A stretch of DNA of 64,000 nt from Acinetobacter sp. ANC 3832 (GCF_002135415.1 NZ_NEGJ01000001.1:1-64000); one strand, 5' to 3'; shown: positions 36,887-47,409, counted from the stretch's first letter. Numbers and translations are program-made. Notes: a model not told the origin generated them from the sequence alone.

Positions 36887-38809
36887 TTACTCCACAATAT
36901 ACCGGCCACGTTCGGCTACGGCTGCTTTCACTAGGTCAACAAATGCATCAATTGACATAGTACCTAAATTTTTTCCAGAGCGAGTACGGACATTCACCGT
37001 CCCTTCCTCAACTTCACGATCACCTAGTACCAATAAGTAAGGAATACGCTCTAATGTACGTTCACGAATCTTAAAGCCGATCTTCTCATTTCTCAAGTCT
37101 GAAATCGCACGAATGCCATTTTCTTTGAGTTTTGCGGCCACTTGCTCACATGCAGCGCCTTGAGAATCGGTAATATTCATGACACATGCTTGTACTGGTG
37201 CTAACCATGGTGGCATAAAACCAGCATAGTGTTCAATTAGTATACCAATAAAACGTTCAAAACTACCAAGAATTGCACGATGTAACATCACAGGATGGTC
37301 ACGATCGTTATCTTCTGTTACATATGAAGCTTCTAAACGTAACGGCATGTTTGGGTCATACTGAATTGTACCGCATTGCCAGATCCGACCTAAACAATCT
37401 TTTAAAGAGAATTCAATTTTTGGACCATAGAAGGCACCTTCACCGGGTTGTAAATCCCAAGGCAAGCCCGCTGCATCTAAAGCATCAGACAAAGCTTTTT
37501 CTGCACTATCCCACATTTCTTCTGTACCTACACGGTTTTCAGGACGTGTAGACAGTTTCATTTGTACTTCTTCAAAGCCAAAGTCTTTATAAACACCTAG
37601 AGTCAGTTTAATAAAATCTTCTACTTCTTTAGCAACTTGTTCAGTGGTACAGAAAATATGTGCATCATCTTGCGTAAAGCCACGTACACGCATAATACCG
37701 TGTAATGAACCTGATGGCTCGTTACGGTGACATGAACCAAACTCAGCCAAACGAATTGGAAGATCACGATAAGACTTTAAACCTTGGTTAAAGACTTGTA
37801 CATGACAAGGACAATTCATTGGCTTCACAGCATAGTTACGACTCTCAGAATGCGTCGTAAACATGTTCTCTGCATAATTCGCTGCATGCCCTGATTTTTC
37901 CCACAAAGAAATATCAACCACTTGCGGTGTTTTAATTTCTTGGTAACCATTCTCTTCCTGAACTTTACGCATGTATTGTTCAAGTACTTGGTAAATAGTC
38001 CAACCATTCGGATGCCAGAACACCATACCTGGTGCTTCTTCTTGCATATGGAATAAGTCTAACGCTTTACCAATTTTACGATGGTCACGCTTTTCAGCTT
38101 CTTCAATACGTTTTACATAAGCAGCAAGTTCTTTTTTGTCTGCCCAAGCCGTACCATAAATACGTTGTAATTGTTCATTCTTCGCATCACCGCGCCAGTA
38201 TGCACCGGAGATTTTAGTGAGTTTGAATGATTTTAAAAATTTAGTATTTGGTACATGCGGACCACGACACATATCTAAATAATCTTGATGGTAATAAAGC
38301 CCCATCTGAGTTTCTTCAGGCATGTCCGCAATTAAGCGCAATTTATATTCTTCACCACGCGCCGTAAATTCTGCAATCACTTCATCACGCGGTGTCATTT
38401 TTTTCACAACGTCATAATCTTGATCGATGAGCTTTTTCATGCGCGCTTCGATTGCAGCCATGTCGTCTAAAGTAAATGGACGAGGCATCCAGATGTCATA
38501 GTAGAAACCTTCTTCAATGACAGGACCAATCACCATTTTTGCTTCTGGGAACAATTGTTTAACGGCGTGACCCACTAAATGCGCACAAGAATGGCGAATA
38601 ATTTCCACACCTTCTTGGTTTTTAGGCGTGATAATTTCAAGCGTTGCATCTTCAGTAATGAAATCACTTGCATCGACAAGGCGACCATTTACACGCCCTG
38701 CTACGGTGTTTTTTGCAAGACCGGGACCGATGCTTTGTGCAACTTCCATGACAGAAACGGCTTGATCAAAAGTTTTTTGATCACCATTTGGCAATGTGAT
38801 AATAGGCAT
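36887..38809 (-). CDS. thrS: Threonyl-tRNA synthetase
   Basis: 640 aa class II synthetase. Domains in order: TGS (1-62), editing domain with [11 protein letters not shown] near 73, catalytic core from about 245 with [12 protein letters not shown] (zinc Cys), [35 protein letters not shown], and the C-terminal anticodon-binding domain ([22 protein letters not shown]). Length matches E. coli (642). AAGGA lies 9 nt before the ATG. The leader holds an anticodon-like hairpin. Confidence 0.98.
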   Translation of the reverse strand: MPIITLPNGDQKTFDQAVSVMEVAQSIGPGLAKNTVAGRVNGRLVDASDFITEDATLEIITPKNQEGVEIIRHSCAHLVGHAVKQLFPEAKMVIGPVIEEGFYYDIWMPRPFTLDDMAAIEARMKKLIDQDYDVVKKMTPRDEVIAEFTARGEEYKLRLIADMPEETQMGLYYHQDYLDMCRGPHVPNTKFLKSFKLTKISGAYWRGDAKNEQLQRIYGTAWADKKELAAYVKRIEEAEKRDHRKIGKALDLFHMQEEAPGMVFWHPNGWTIYQVLEQYMRKVQEENGYQEIKTPQVVDISLWEKSGHAANYAENMFTTHSESRNYAVKPMNCPCHVQVFNQGLKSYRDLPIRLAEFGSCHRNEPSGSLHGIMRVRGFTQDDAHIFCTTEQVAKEVEDFIKLTLGVYKDFGFEEVQMKLSTRPENRVGTEEMWDSAEKALSDALDAAGLPWDLQPGEGAFYGPKIEFSLKDCLGRIWQCGTIQYDPNMPLRLEASYVTEDNDRDHPVMLHRAILGSFERFIGILIEHYAGFMPPWLAPVQACVMNITDSQGAACEQVAAKLKENGIRAISDLRNEKIGFKIRERTLERIPYLLVLGDREVEEGTVNVRTRSGKNLGTMSIDAFVDLVKAAVAERGRYIVE

Positions 38810-38828
38810 ATTTAAAAATCCTTAAGGA

Positions 38829-38857
38829 GTGATGCCCCGTACAATGGAGCATGTCAC
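38829..38857 (-). promoter_or_regulatory. thrS translational operator, tRNA-Thr anticodon mimic
   Basis: On the minus strand, 20 nt before the thrS ATG and just upstream of its AAGGA site, the leader folds as GUG-[AC bulge]-AUGCUCC / GGGGCAU-CAC: ten pairs, one of them G-U. The 7-nt loop is AUUGUAC (38845-38839). Numbered as an anticodon loop it gives U33, anticodon UGU, A37, that is, the tRNA-Thr(UGU) core. In E. coli ThrRS binds such a hairpin in its own mRNA and blocks ribosomes. Confidence 0.68.
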
Positions 38858-39015
38858 CGCGAGATTATGATCGAGACAAAGCTCAAAAGATAAAATCGGT
38901 GGAACATTATAAAAAGTGTTCAAAATTTTACACCTTTCGAGCTTATTTATAAACCTTTGCTTCAAAATTATTCCGCTATTAAAAATAATGATCCGCACGA
39001 CCAATGATTTAAAAC

Positions 39016-39813
39016 TTAGCGCTCACAGCATTTTTTATATTTTTTACCACTTCCACATAGGCAAGGTTCATTACGCCCGACTTTAACCTCAGTTCTCACA
39101 AACGGCTGTTGTGGGATATTCAAAAATACTGGTGTTGGCAGCGCTGGTCGTTCTGTACGTAGCCCAAACTCATATTCAATATTTTCTATTGATCCCACAT
39201 AGTTTTCATCAAATTTATCCTGTTCGTATAAATTTCGAATCAGGTCAATTCGCTCAACCGCCTTCATATCCATCCATGCCATCAGAATAGGTGTTTCATT
39301 TTTGAAAAGAGCGGTTGGTTTTACTGGCGTTTTTAAGAAGCGTTGATGTAATTCATCTAAAGCCAATAAAATCTCTGATCGGCGATCAGGATAACTCACA
39401 GCCAATTTACCAATACATTCGGTAATTAGAAATACAGATTCTAAACTGACTATTTTCATTGCATGAATTAAGGATGGAATAACACCTTCCCCCATTAATT
39501 CAAATGCATCGGTAAAACTTTCACTCCAGTTATCCTGTAAATCTTCTGCTCGATCAAACTGAGTAAAAAATGCAGAACAAGCATCTATATATTTCAAAGC
39601 ACCTAAAGCATAAATGGCATAATGTAATGCAAAAAACTCTGATTCACTGCCATCCAAAAGTTTTTTGTTAGTTGCAATTTCGATTAACTCTGGCGCATCT
39701 TCAATTGTAATATCATATTTTTCAATGTTTTTTGCAAAATCCATTAACACTTCTGGCTTTTCGCTTGCACTTGGAAGATGGAGTAACTTTTCAAATAAGG
39801 CTGAATGTTGCAT
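39016..39813 (-). CDS. DUF1186-like protein with C-terminal SEC-C motif
   Basis: 265 aa, no membrane segment. The main part is helical, consistent with a HEAT-like/DUF1186 domain ([30 protein letters not shown]). The last 20 residues are a SEC-C zinc-binding motif, [20 protein letters not shown], as at the end of SecA, where it contacts SecB and the ribosome. The role is unknown; a ribosome- or chaperone-linked adaptor is possible. It stands 206 nt upstream of thrS on the same strand, with an own start preceded by AGGAG. Confidence 0.75.
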   Translation of the reverse strand: MQHSALFEKLLHLPSASEKPEVLMDFAKNIEKYDITIEDAPELIEIATNKKLLDGSESEFFALHYAIYALGALKYIDACSAFFTQFDRAEDLQDNWSESFTDAFELMGEGVIPSLIHAMKIVSLESVFLITECIGKLAVSYPDRRSEILLALDELHQRFLKTPVKPTALFKNETPILMAWMDMKAVERIDLIRNLYEQDKFDENYVGSIENIEYEFGLRTERPALPTPVFLNIPQQPFVRTEVKVGRNEPCLCGSGKKYKKCCER

Positions 39814-39864
39814 AGGAGAATAACGTCATCATAATTTTCTGTCTTCTATTTTACACGATCTGCA

Positions 39865-41004
39865 TTACTCCCTAAATGTTTCCCAAGTTTCAAACCCTCT
39901 ATTTTGATAAAAAATCAATTGCGGATTTTGCTTGTGATATTGATGCACCGAAATAGAAATAGAATCTTGCTGATAAAAAGGACTGAGCCAAATATCATCA
40001 CCTTTTACAAAACGAAATTCCAAAGGAAAAAAAGTCGACACTTTATATTTCCGTAGTTCTTGCAAGACTTCCTGCAAACAATTCAATCCTTGATCAACAG
40101 GAATCTGATACTCCATTTCATTAAACTTGATATTGCGGGGTGTTGGAAATATCTTGCTTGACCAATCGATAAAAGTGCTGGGTTGAACAAAAACACCCAA
40201 TAGCTTTTGTAAATGTGGATTGAGCGATGGAAAGGCTTTGGTCAACTCAGAACACAGGGTCAATAAACTGTCCTCAGAAGGCCATGATTCTTTGCGAGGA
40301 CGTATTTCCTCTTCAGTTTCATCCAAAGTTTTCAGCATCAACTGATCACCATAAGAAAAAATAAAACATTCAATATGCCGATGCTGTGTTTTCCACTGAT
40401 GAATGTGGCTCAACATGTCTTTTACAGAACATAATTCAACATGTTCTTTGAGTTTATAGCGAGGTTTATTCTGCATGGTGATTTTGGTCAAAATCCCCAA
40501 ACTGCCTAAGGACACCCGCCCTGCTTCAAATATCTCAGCATTTTCTGTACGGCTACATTGTAATAATTCACCTGATGCAGTGAGCAATTCAAAACCTTCG
40601 ACATAAGCCGAAATACATTGCAAATCTGCACCTGTACCATGTGTTCCAGTTGATACAGCACCAGCCAAGCTTTGCTGATCAATATCACCTTGTTGCATCA
40701 AAGCCTGATCCAAGGGTTGTAAATGCTGATCAAGATCATACAAACGAGTACCTGACCAAATCGTACTTTGGCAATGTTCAGCATCCACCTGCTCTACACC
40801 TGATAAATGATCTAAAGACAATAGCGTCATATCTGTACACACCAAAGGTGTAAATGAATGCCCTGCACCTACCACACGAATTTTGGGGTGACTACAAACA
40901 ATATCCTGTAATGCTGTCAGGTTTTGTGGTTTTAAAATCTGCTGTGGGTTCGATTTCTGAAATCCTGACCAATTTACCCATGTGTTTTGAGTCAACTCAT
41001 CCAT
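39865..41004 (-). CDS. FAD-linked oxidase of the aldonolactone-oxidase type, C-terminally short
   Basis: 379 aa. FAD_binding_4 domain: VVGAGHSFTPLVCTD, whose His is the usual site of covalent FAD attachment, and GAVSTGTHGTG near 113. The ALO C-domain begins near 170 and runs to EFRFVKGDDIWLSPFYQQDSISISVHQYHKQ. Family members then continue about 60 residues including HWGK; here it ends after 21 unrelated residues, so the active-site end is missing. A 3' deletion or frameshift is likely. The ATG overlaps the stop of the upstream ceramidase-like gene by 1 nt (TGATG), a coupled operon. Confidence 0.72.
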   Translation of the reverse strand: MDELTQNTWVNWSGFQKSNPQQILKPQNLTALQDIVCSHPKIRVVGAGHSFTPLVCTDMTLLSLDHLSGVEQVDAEHCQSTIWSGTRLYDLDQHLQPLDQALMQQGDIDQQSLAGAVSTGTHGTGADLQCISAYVEGFELLTASGELLQCSRTENAEIFEAGRVSLGSLGILTKITMQNKPRYKLKEHVELCSVKDMLSHIHQWKTQHRHIECFIFSYGDQLMLKTLDETEEEIRPRKESWPSEDSLLTLCSELTKAFPSLNPHLQKLLGVFVQPSTFIDWSSKIFPTPRNIKFNEMEYQIPVDQGLNCLQEVLQELRKYKVSTFFPLEFRFVKGDDIWLSPFYQQDSISISVHQYHKQNPQLIFYQNRGFETWETFRE

Positions 41005-42728
41005 CAAAACTCTCCTTTGCTGGCAGCTGTTTTTAAACTTCCATGATTGGTTCTTTTTGCCAGTTCGTGTATTGGAATAATGGGAGGACGAGTACTTTGA
41101 TCATAATTTCGTTGTTCTTTGGGTAAGTTTAATTGCTGAGCCAATTGTTGATATTCAGTTTGAAAAGCTGCATGCGTCCATTGACCAAATAATGTATGCC
41201 CACCTTCATACGCCTGTTCCTGATACTCCTCGAATGTGGTGATATAGCCCATATAATCATTGCAATAAGAAGCAAGCCACACTAGATCCTTTGCGGATAA
41301 TTGTGCTTTAACCGTTTGAATCAGTCGTTGACCTGCAACCGTAGTGATTTCTCCTGGGCAACAAATCAGTGTTATATTTCCAAGGCGTACAATCTGTAAA
41401 GGCATGATCTGTGGCACAAGTGGACTGTCCTGAATTGCCCCTGCCTTCACCTGACGATTCATTTCCGCAATTACAGGATCAAAAATCCCAGGTACGACAT
41501 CAATTGATTGCCCCAGTAACTTTTTACCCCCTACTTCAATCACAATATTTTTCACGCCTTGTGAATCATAAAGTGCTTTGTATTTTGCATAATCTGCGGA
41601 TGTGGAATTGCTCATTCTCTTTTTACGCACCATCTTTGACAACATTGCCATACTTGCCGTCACTAGTTTAGGTGTTCCATGACCATCCACTGGTGTACCT
41701 GCAAAAAAAGGCACACCGTGGCAAGGTTGGCTCGTTCGCATCCCTAAAAGCCCTTGAGTAAACTCAGGTGGAATTTCAACATCGGTTAGATCCACATAAC
41801 TCAATACAGCACTAACTGCACCCTGAACGGGAAAAGACTTTTGAGTCAATGCGGTTAAAGCAATTTCACTTTGATAATGTCCATTTTTCTGAGCATATTG
41901 ATACTCTTTTTCGCCTTTAATTTTGTTCCGAATTTCCTGCTGATGCTCGCCATGAAAATGTGGAGATACGTCTCCTGCCGTCGCTTGAGCAAAAATAGCG
42001 ACTGGATTGTGACTTCCTTTCTGCAACAATGTCTGTTCAACAAACATTGCGGCATACCCCTTATTATCACCATCGTGGGCTTTTAAGGTATTTCCAAGGC
42101 AGGTTGCATGCACACCAAACAGTGAGATCAGCGATTGCAACTGATTTTGTCGATAAAACCCGATCAATTGCATTTCACGGTTCAGCGCCAAATGGGTTTC
42201 TTTGTCCGTGCGATGCTGAACATCAGAATTTCGATTATAGGCTTTGATGGAGCGATTCCATGCCACAGGAATATCATCATGAAAACAACCTGTGCTACTA
42301 CGAATTTCAGTGTCTTGCTCAGATTCAATAGCATTCAGAATGCTGATCAGAATGGCTTGAATCACAGCATCCAAATGTTCAGGTACAAAACCTGGTGTCG
42401 GCATATTATATAAAGCTTCATGTCCGCAACCGCCTGGACCTGAATGGGTATGCGTTGCCATCAGTACAAATTGATTTTCCTGAAAAGATAAACCCAATTT
42501 TTTTGTTAATTGCGCTACTGCACCACTGCGTATTGCATGGGTAATACAACCAAAATCAATACAGCAAAAAATTAAACGCTGATTAGATTGATCACAAATA
42601 CTGAAACTTCGAGCAAACAATGCTGTTCGCTTTTCTTCAGCTCGATGTGTCCACATACCATAACCAAACATGGCATAGCCTTGCGCTTGAATCTCTATTT
42701 CTTGCTTATCCCAACCCACCATATACAT
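41004..42728 (-). CDS. Neutral/alkaline ceramidase-like hydrolase
   Basis: 574 aa. The N-terminal domain has MFGYGMWTH, IFCCIDFGCITHAIR and the zinc-site motif MATHTHSGPGGCGHE near residue 90, as in neutral ceramidases; FGVHATCLG and AQATAGDVSPHFHG follow. Known bacterial ceramidases are secreted, but this protein has no signal peptide, so it probably acts in the cytoplasm on another amide. AAGGA lies 9 nt before the ATG at 42728. It forms an operon with the downstream oxidase and is divergent from an AraC-type regulator. Confidence 0.75.
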   Translation of the reverse strand: MYMVGWDKQEIEIQAQGYAMFGYGMWTHRAEEKRTALFARSFSICDQSNQRLIFCCIDFGCITHAIRSGAVAQLTKKLGLSFQENQFVLMATHTHSGPGGCGHEALYNMPTPGFVPEHLDAVIQAILISILNAIESEQDTEIRSSTGCFHDDIPVAWNRSIKAYNRNSDVQHRTDKETHLALNREMQLIGFYRQNQLQSLISLFGVHATCLGNTLKAHDGDNKGYAAMFVEQTLLQKGSHNPVAIFAQATAGDVSPHFHGEHQQEIRNKIKGEKEYQYAQKNGHYQSEIALTALTQKSFPVQGAVSAVLSYVDLTDVEIPPEFTQGLLGMRTSQPCHGVPFFAGTPVDGHGTPKLVTASMAMLSKMVRKKRMSNSTSADYAKYKALYDSQGVKNIVIEVGGKKLLGQSIDVVPGIFDPVIAEMNRQVKAGAIQDSPLVPQIMPLQIVRLGNITLICCPGEITTVAGQRLIQTVKAQLSAKDLVWLASYCNDYMGYITTFEEYQEQAYEGGHTLFGQWTHAAFQTEYQQLAQQLNLPKEQRNYDQSTRPPIIPIHELAKRTNHGSLKTAASKGEF

Positions 42729-42747
42729 GTTGAAAAATCCTTTTACT

Positions 42748-42760
42748 GATCATCATGATC
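42748..42760. promoter_or_regulatory. Palindrome between ceramidase-like operon and AraC-type gene
   Basis: GATCATCATGATC, a perfect 6+1+6 palindrome, lies 20 nt upstream of the ceramidase-like start. Its place in a divergent control region suggests an operator, but AraC proteins usually use direct repeats, so the binder is unknown. Confidence 0.35.
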
Positions 42761-42867
42761 CAATTTTTATTTTTGGTACAACAAAGAAGCTGATTGAGAG
42801 TTAAACAGATTTATGCGATACAAAATAGGGGGAAATCACGATCAGATTGGGGGGTATTCCGGACATC

Positions 42868-43902
42868 ATGATAAAACAACAAAAAGAATTTGCTGTTCAG
42901 CATTTTATTTCACCAGTATTATTATCCAGTCTGATTCATTATGCAGAGCAGAATCAAATTAATTTTAGACCGTGATTTAATGATTTAAATCTGAATATTC
43001 AGCAGATTCGCCAAGGTGATGGTTTTCTTCCGTTCCAAAGTATTTGCACAGTTATTCAACGTGCAGTCGATCAGCATCCACACATTCCTTTAGGATTATT
43101 GATTGGTCGCGATGAAAGCCTTATTTCTATGGGAATTTTAGGCTTTGCCATGCAAGCTTGCCAGAATGTTGGTGAAGCACTTGAACTTGGTTTAAAATAT
43201 CACCCCATTTCAGGTAGTGCTTTGAACCTGACTGCCTCGCTTGTATCGAATCAACTCGAATTAAAAATTAGTGAACGTTTCCCCAATACAGCGTTATTGC
43301 CTTTTTTCTGTGAAGAAATTTTTTGTAATATTCTCACGTTTCTTAGTAATATGATTGGTGAACATGACGATTTACTCAATGTGCAATTTAGCTATGCAGA
43401 ACCCCAACACTTTCAACTTTATCGAGCTTTTTTTGATTGCCCAATCCCCTTTAACACCTCAAAAAATAGTATTTTTTTTAATATAGAGATTCTAAAGCGA
43501 CCACTGAAAAGCTATAGCCCTGCAAATTACACGACAGCCATTCGTATTTGTGAAAAAACGTTGGATGACTTTAATAATATTAACCATGTTGATTATAAAC
43601 AACGCATCCAACATTTAATTGAAGAATATCTACCCGAGCTTTTTGATATGCAACAAGCTGCTGACACTTTTCAAATCAGTGAGCGGCAATTAAGACGCAT
43701 CTTAGTGACTGAGGGAATAAATTTCCAAACATTAAGACAAAATATTTTAGAACAAAAAGCCAAAATATTTATTTCGCAGAAATTTTCAATGACTGATATT
43801 AGCCAGCAATTGGGTTTTAGTGAGTTAAGAGAATTTCGTCGTGCTTTTAAACGCTGGACGGGTCATACACCATCCTTTTATCGAGAAAAAATAGACGCGT
43901 AA
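42868..43902 (+). pseudogene. AraC-family regulator with premature stop
   Basis: The full frame spans 345 codons from ATG 42868. Codon 36 is TGA (42973-42975); the frame continues open on both sides. The N-terminal part looks like the Arabinose_bd domain of OruR/ArgR-type AraC proteins (FISPVLLSSLIHYAEQ, then IQQIRQGDGFLPFQSICTVIQ, then GLLIGRDESLISMGILGFAM). The C-terminal double helix-turn-helix is intact: QQAADTFQISERQLRRILVTEG and MTDISQQLGFSELREFRRAFKRWTGHTPSFYR. Restart at a later codon (for example 43099, ATT region) would give a 267-residue fragment that keeps the DNA-binding half. TGA read-through or a sequencing error are alternatives. Confidence 0.8.
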
Positions 43903-44122
43903 GTTTAGTTTTTTCAGAACTAGCCATCATTTTATTAATTTAAAAATAAAAATATTCAATTAAATATGAACGAATTACAAAACCTAAGAGGTCAAGTAAA
44001 AATAAAATCAATATGCTTCAATTAAGGATGGAAAAAAGCACTCGACTAAAGAATAAATGCAATCTTTTGACGATGTGCCTATCTTTAACCAAGGAATACA
44101 ACAATGACATACGGAGTTTAAA

Positions 44123-45769
44123 ATGGTAAGTGCATACGATGAATTACCGCGGACACCTGCAAATTTTGTAGCTTTGTCTCCACTCAGATACCTTGAGCGA
44201 GCAGCTTATATTTATCCAAATCAGGACGCAATAATTCACGGTTCTCGTCGTATTTCTTGGCGTGATACATATAGCCGTTGCCGTCAATTTGCACACCAAT
44301 TACAAAATCTAGGTATTAAAAAGAATGATACCGTTTCTGTGCTATTACCCAATATTCCAGCGATGGTCGAAGCACACTTCGCTGTTCCAATGGCGGGTGC
44401 AGTACTCAATACACTCAATACACGCTTAGATGCTAAGACCCTGGCATTTATGTTAGAGCATGCGGAATCTAAAGTCTTATTGGTTGATCCTGAATTCGCT
44501 GCAATTGCGCAAGAAGCTTTGGCGCTTGTTTCACAAGATATTTATGTGATTGATGTTGCAGATATTGAATATGAAAACCATGCCAATGCTGTGTGCATTG
44601 GGCAAATTGAATATGAGGATTGGTTACAAGATGGCGATGTTAATTTTGAATGGCAGTTGCCCAATGATGAATGGGATGCGATTAGTTTAAACTACACATC
44701 AGGGACTACAGGTAATCCCAAAGGTGTGGTTTATCATCATCGTGGTGCATATATTAATGCTGCCAGTAATATCATTGCTTGCGGTATGACGCCTCGCTGT
44801 ACTTATCTTTGGACACTGCCATTGTTTCACTGTAATGGTTGGTGTTTTGCTTGGACAGTGGCTGCCAATGGCGGCACCAATGTTTGTCTACGTAAAATTG
44901 ATCCTGCTCTTGTTTACAAACTTATTGATCAACATAAAGTGGACTATTTCTGTGGTGCACCTATTGTTCTTTCCATGCTGATTAATACACCGAAAGATCA
45001 ACAAATTAAATTCAACCATCATGTTGAAGTGATGGTTGCAGGCGCCGCACCTCCAGCCGCGATTATTGAAGGCATGCATCATATTGGTGTTCAAGTGAAT
45101 CATGTTTATGGTTTAACCGAAACCTATGGCCCTTCTGCTTTATGTGCATCTCAAGCAGGTTGGAGTGAATTATCCATTAGCGAACAAGCTCAATTACACT
45201 CACGTCAAGGCGTCCCTTATCCTTTACAAGATGGGATGCGTGTACTTGACTCTGAAACCATGCAGCCAGTACCAAATGATGGTACAACCATGGGTGAAAT
45301 CATGTTCCGTGGCAATATTGTCATGAAGGGTTATCTTAAAAATACCAAAGCCACTGAAGAAGCCTTCAAAGGTGGATGGTTCCATACGGGTGATTTAGCT
45401 GTTTGCCAACCTGATGGTTATGCCAAAATTATGGATCGCTCTAAGGATATTATTATTTCAGGTGGTGAAAATATTTCATCCTTAGAAGTTGAAGAAGTCC
45501 TATATACCCATCCTGCGATTATGACTGCCGCTGTTGTTGCCAAACCTGATCCGCGTTGGCAAGAAGTGCCTTGTGCATTTATCGAACTCAAGCAAGGAGC
45601 AACGACTACGCCTGAAGAAGTGATTGAGTTTTGCAAACAACACCTTGCACGCTTTAAAGTTCCAAAAGAGGTTGTGATTACGGAAATTCCAAAGACATCA
45701 ACAGGTAAATTACAAAAATTTATCTTACGTGAATGGGCAAAAGAACGCTCTACTGGCGAATTTAATTAA
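44123..45769 (+). CDS. Acyl-CoA synthetase (AMP-binding, medium/long-chain type)
   Basis: 548 aa adenylate-forming enzyme that activates a carboxylic acid to its CoA thioester. ATP-binding P-loop YTSGTTGNPKG near 195, VYGLTETYGPS (A5), WFHTGDLAV (A7), DRSKDIIISGGENISSLEVEEVL (A8) and PKTSTGKLQKF with the catalytic Lys (A10). The N-terminus (PLRYLERAAYIYPNQDAIIHG) resembles AlkK/butyrate-type ligases. The acyl chain is not determined. ATG at 44123 preceded by GGAG. Confidence 0.88.
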   Translation: MVSAYDELPRTPANFVALSPLRYLERAAYIYPNQDAIIHGSRRISWRDTYSRCRQFAHQLQNLGIKKNDTVSVLLPNIPAMVEAHFAVPMAGAVLNTLNTRLDAKTLAFMLEHAESKVLLVDPEFAAIAQEALALVSQDIYVIDVADIEYENHANAVCIGQIEYEDWLQDGDVNFEWQLPNDEWDAISLNYTSGTTGNPKGVVYHHRGAYINAASNIIACGMTPRCTYLWTLPLFHCNGWCFAWTVAANGGTNVCLRKIDPALVYKLIDQHKVDYFCGAPIVLSMLINTPKDQQIKFNHHVEVMVAGAAPPAAIIEGMHHIGVQVNHVYGLTETYGPSALCASQAGWSELSISEQAQLHSRQGVPYPLQDGMRVLDSETMQPVPNDGTTMGEIMFRGNIVMKGYLKNTKATEEAFKGGWFHTGDLAVCQPDGYAKIMDRSKDIIISGGENISSLEVEEVLYTHPAIMTAAVVAKPDPRWQEVPCAFIELKQGATTTPEEVIEFCKQHLARFKVPKEVVITEIPKTSTGKLQKFILREWAKERSTGEFN

Positions 45770-45800
45770 GTATTCTATTCATTAATAGAATAAATATATG

Positions 45801-45831
45801 AAAGCCAGTTATGTTATGAGCTGGCTTTTTT
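45801..45831 (+). terminator. Terminator of the acyl-CoA synthetase gene
   Basis: AAAGCCAG, about 12-nt loop region, CTGGCTTT-TTT, 31 nt after the stop. Confidence 0.82.
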
Positions 45832-45944
45832 ATTGAGAAGTATTTTTGAAAAGTCATTTTTATAAAAAGTTCCTATAATCTAAAACAAAACAATCAATCT
45901 GATCAATAACCTTGTAACCCTAAAAATCATATAAAAATTTGAAT

Positions 45945-45972
45945 AAAAAAAAAGCGACTCAATTGAGTCGCT
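45945..45972 (-). terminator. ompA terminator
   Basis: On the minus strand GAGCGACTC-aatt-GAGTCGCT followed by T8, 25 nt after the ompA stop. Confidence 0.9.
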
Positions 45973-45997
45973 CTTCTTTCACTAAATGCAACTCAAA

Positions 45998-47032
45998 TTA
46001 TTGAGCTACAACAGTACGGTTACCAGAAATCGTAGCGAATACGCGACGGTTCATAGCACGACCTTCTTTAGTTTTGTTGTCAGCAATCGGTTGATCCCAA
46101 GCGAAACCTTGAGTAGACAAACGAGATGCATCGATGTTGTATTCACCAACAAGTGCAGATTTAACAGAGTTAGCACGAGCTAAAGATAAACGTTCGTTTA
46201 ACTTACGTGGACCAGTGTTATCTGTGTGACCTTCAATACGAGCAGTCGCATTCGGGAACTCATTTAGCTTTTCAGCAACTTTAGCAATTTCTGGCTTGTA
46301 TTGATCTTTGATGTTTGATTTGTTTGTATCAAAGAACACACGAAGTTCCATGTTCAACTGTTCATCCAATTGTTTTGGAGGTTCAGGAACAATTACAGGA
46401 GCAACTGGTTCAACTGGAGTAACAACCACTACAGGAGCAGCTGGCTTCAAGTGACCACCAAGAACTACGTTAAGACCAGCAAGCGCTGTATAGTTCCAGA
46501 ATTGCTCATCAAAGTTATAAGTACCACGAGCTTCTGTACGAAGAGACAAAGCATCGTTTAAACGCCAAAAAATACCAGCGCCTGCATTACCTAAAGTACC
46601 TTGTTCATCAGAACGGTTAGGAACATTATCGATGTCATATTTATAATGACCAGCACCTAACAATACATAAGGTTTGATTTTGCTGTCATAGTTTTTAGTG
46701 ATCAAATCAGAAGTAGCATAGAAGTTACCATTGATTTGAGTTTGTTTGTATTCTGAACCAGCAACGCCAGTACCGTTTACATCACCTTTAACTTGGTTGT
46801 ATTCAGCTTCAAAACCTAACCATGGAGTAAGTTCTACACCAAGTGCAGCACCAACGAATAAATCGTCTTGCAATTCAGGGCTGTTAGTTAAGCTGCCATC
46901 ATGACCGCCATTATTGTGTTGAGAATCTTGGAAAGTATAACCAAGCATTAAAGGTGTTACAGTTACACCAGCGTTAGCAGCAGCGAATGGCGCGGCAACA
47001 AGCATAGCAAGTGCGATACGACTCAATTTCAT
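45998..47032 (-). CDS. ompA: Outer membrane protein A
   Basis: 344 aa. Signal peptide [21 protein letters not shown], an eight-strand beta-barrel to about residue 200, a Pro/Val linker ([21 protein letters not shown]), and an OmpA_C peptidoglycan-binding domain with [45 protein letters not shown] and [11 protein letters not shown]. In A. baumannii this protein is the main slow porin and a virulence factor. I start at ATG 47032, with GGAGG 6 nt upstream. Confidence 0.96.
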   Translation of the reverse strand: MKLSRIALAMLVAAPFAAANAGVTVTPLMLGYTFQDSQHNNGGHDGSLTNSPELQDDLFVGAALGVELTPWLGFEAEYNQVKGDVNGTGVAGSEYKQTQINGNFYATSDLITKNYDSKIKPYVLLGAGHYKYDIDNVPNRSDEQGTLGNAGAGIFWRLNDALSLRTEARGTYNFDEQFWNYTALAGLNVVLGGHLKPAAPVVVVTPVEPVAPVIVPEPPKQLDEQLNMELRVFFDTNKSNIKDQYKPEIAKVAEKLNEFPNATARIEGHTDNTGPRKLNERLSLARANSVKSALVGEYNIDASRLSTQGFAWDQPIADNKTKEGRAMNRRVFATISGNRTVVAQ

Positions 47033-47065
47033 GGATATCCTCCAGAGATAACAATTGTTGTTCAA

Positions 47066-47409
47066 GCTCAGCCTAAAATTTCGTGGCTTCCTGAGATAAG
47101 CTTTCTATATACCCCAGTATTATTTTTAAGCTACTCACGTTGAATCATACAAACACTTAGACATTTTTCCAAGTGCTTGATAAGTTTAATCAAGTAAATT
47201 ATTGACAAAATTACTTACAATTTCCGTTGTAATTCGGTAAATTTTCACTCAACTTTCGATCGTGAATACCTTATCTTCTCACTTCTCTTATTTTAACAGT
47301 AAACGAATGCGATAGTAATAAATATTTCACCATCAAATAGTTTGCTTTTTAAACCTAAGAAAATTAATAATTTTTTAAATAAAAACAATACTTAAAAGAA
47401 GATTAAAAC
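47066..47409. other. Divergent spacer ompA / pseudopilin gene
   Basis: 344 nt without a gene. It must hold the ompA promoter and leader on the minus strand and the pseudopilin promoter on the plus strand. I see no structure strong enough to annotate. Confidence 0.5.
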
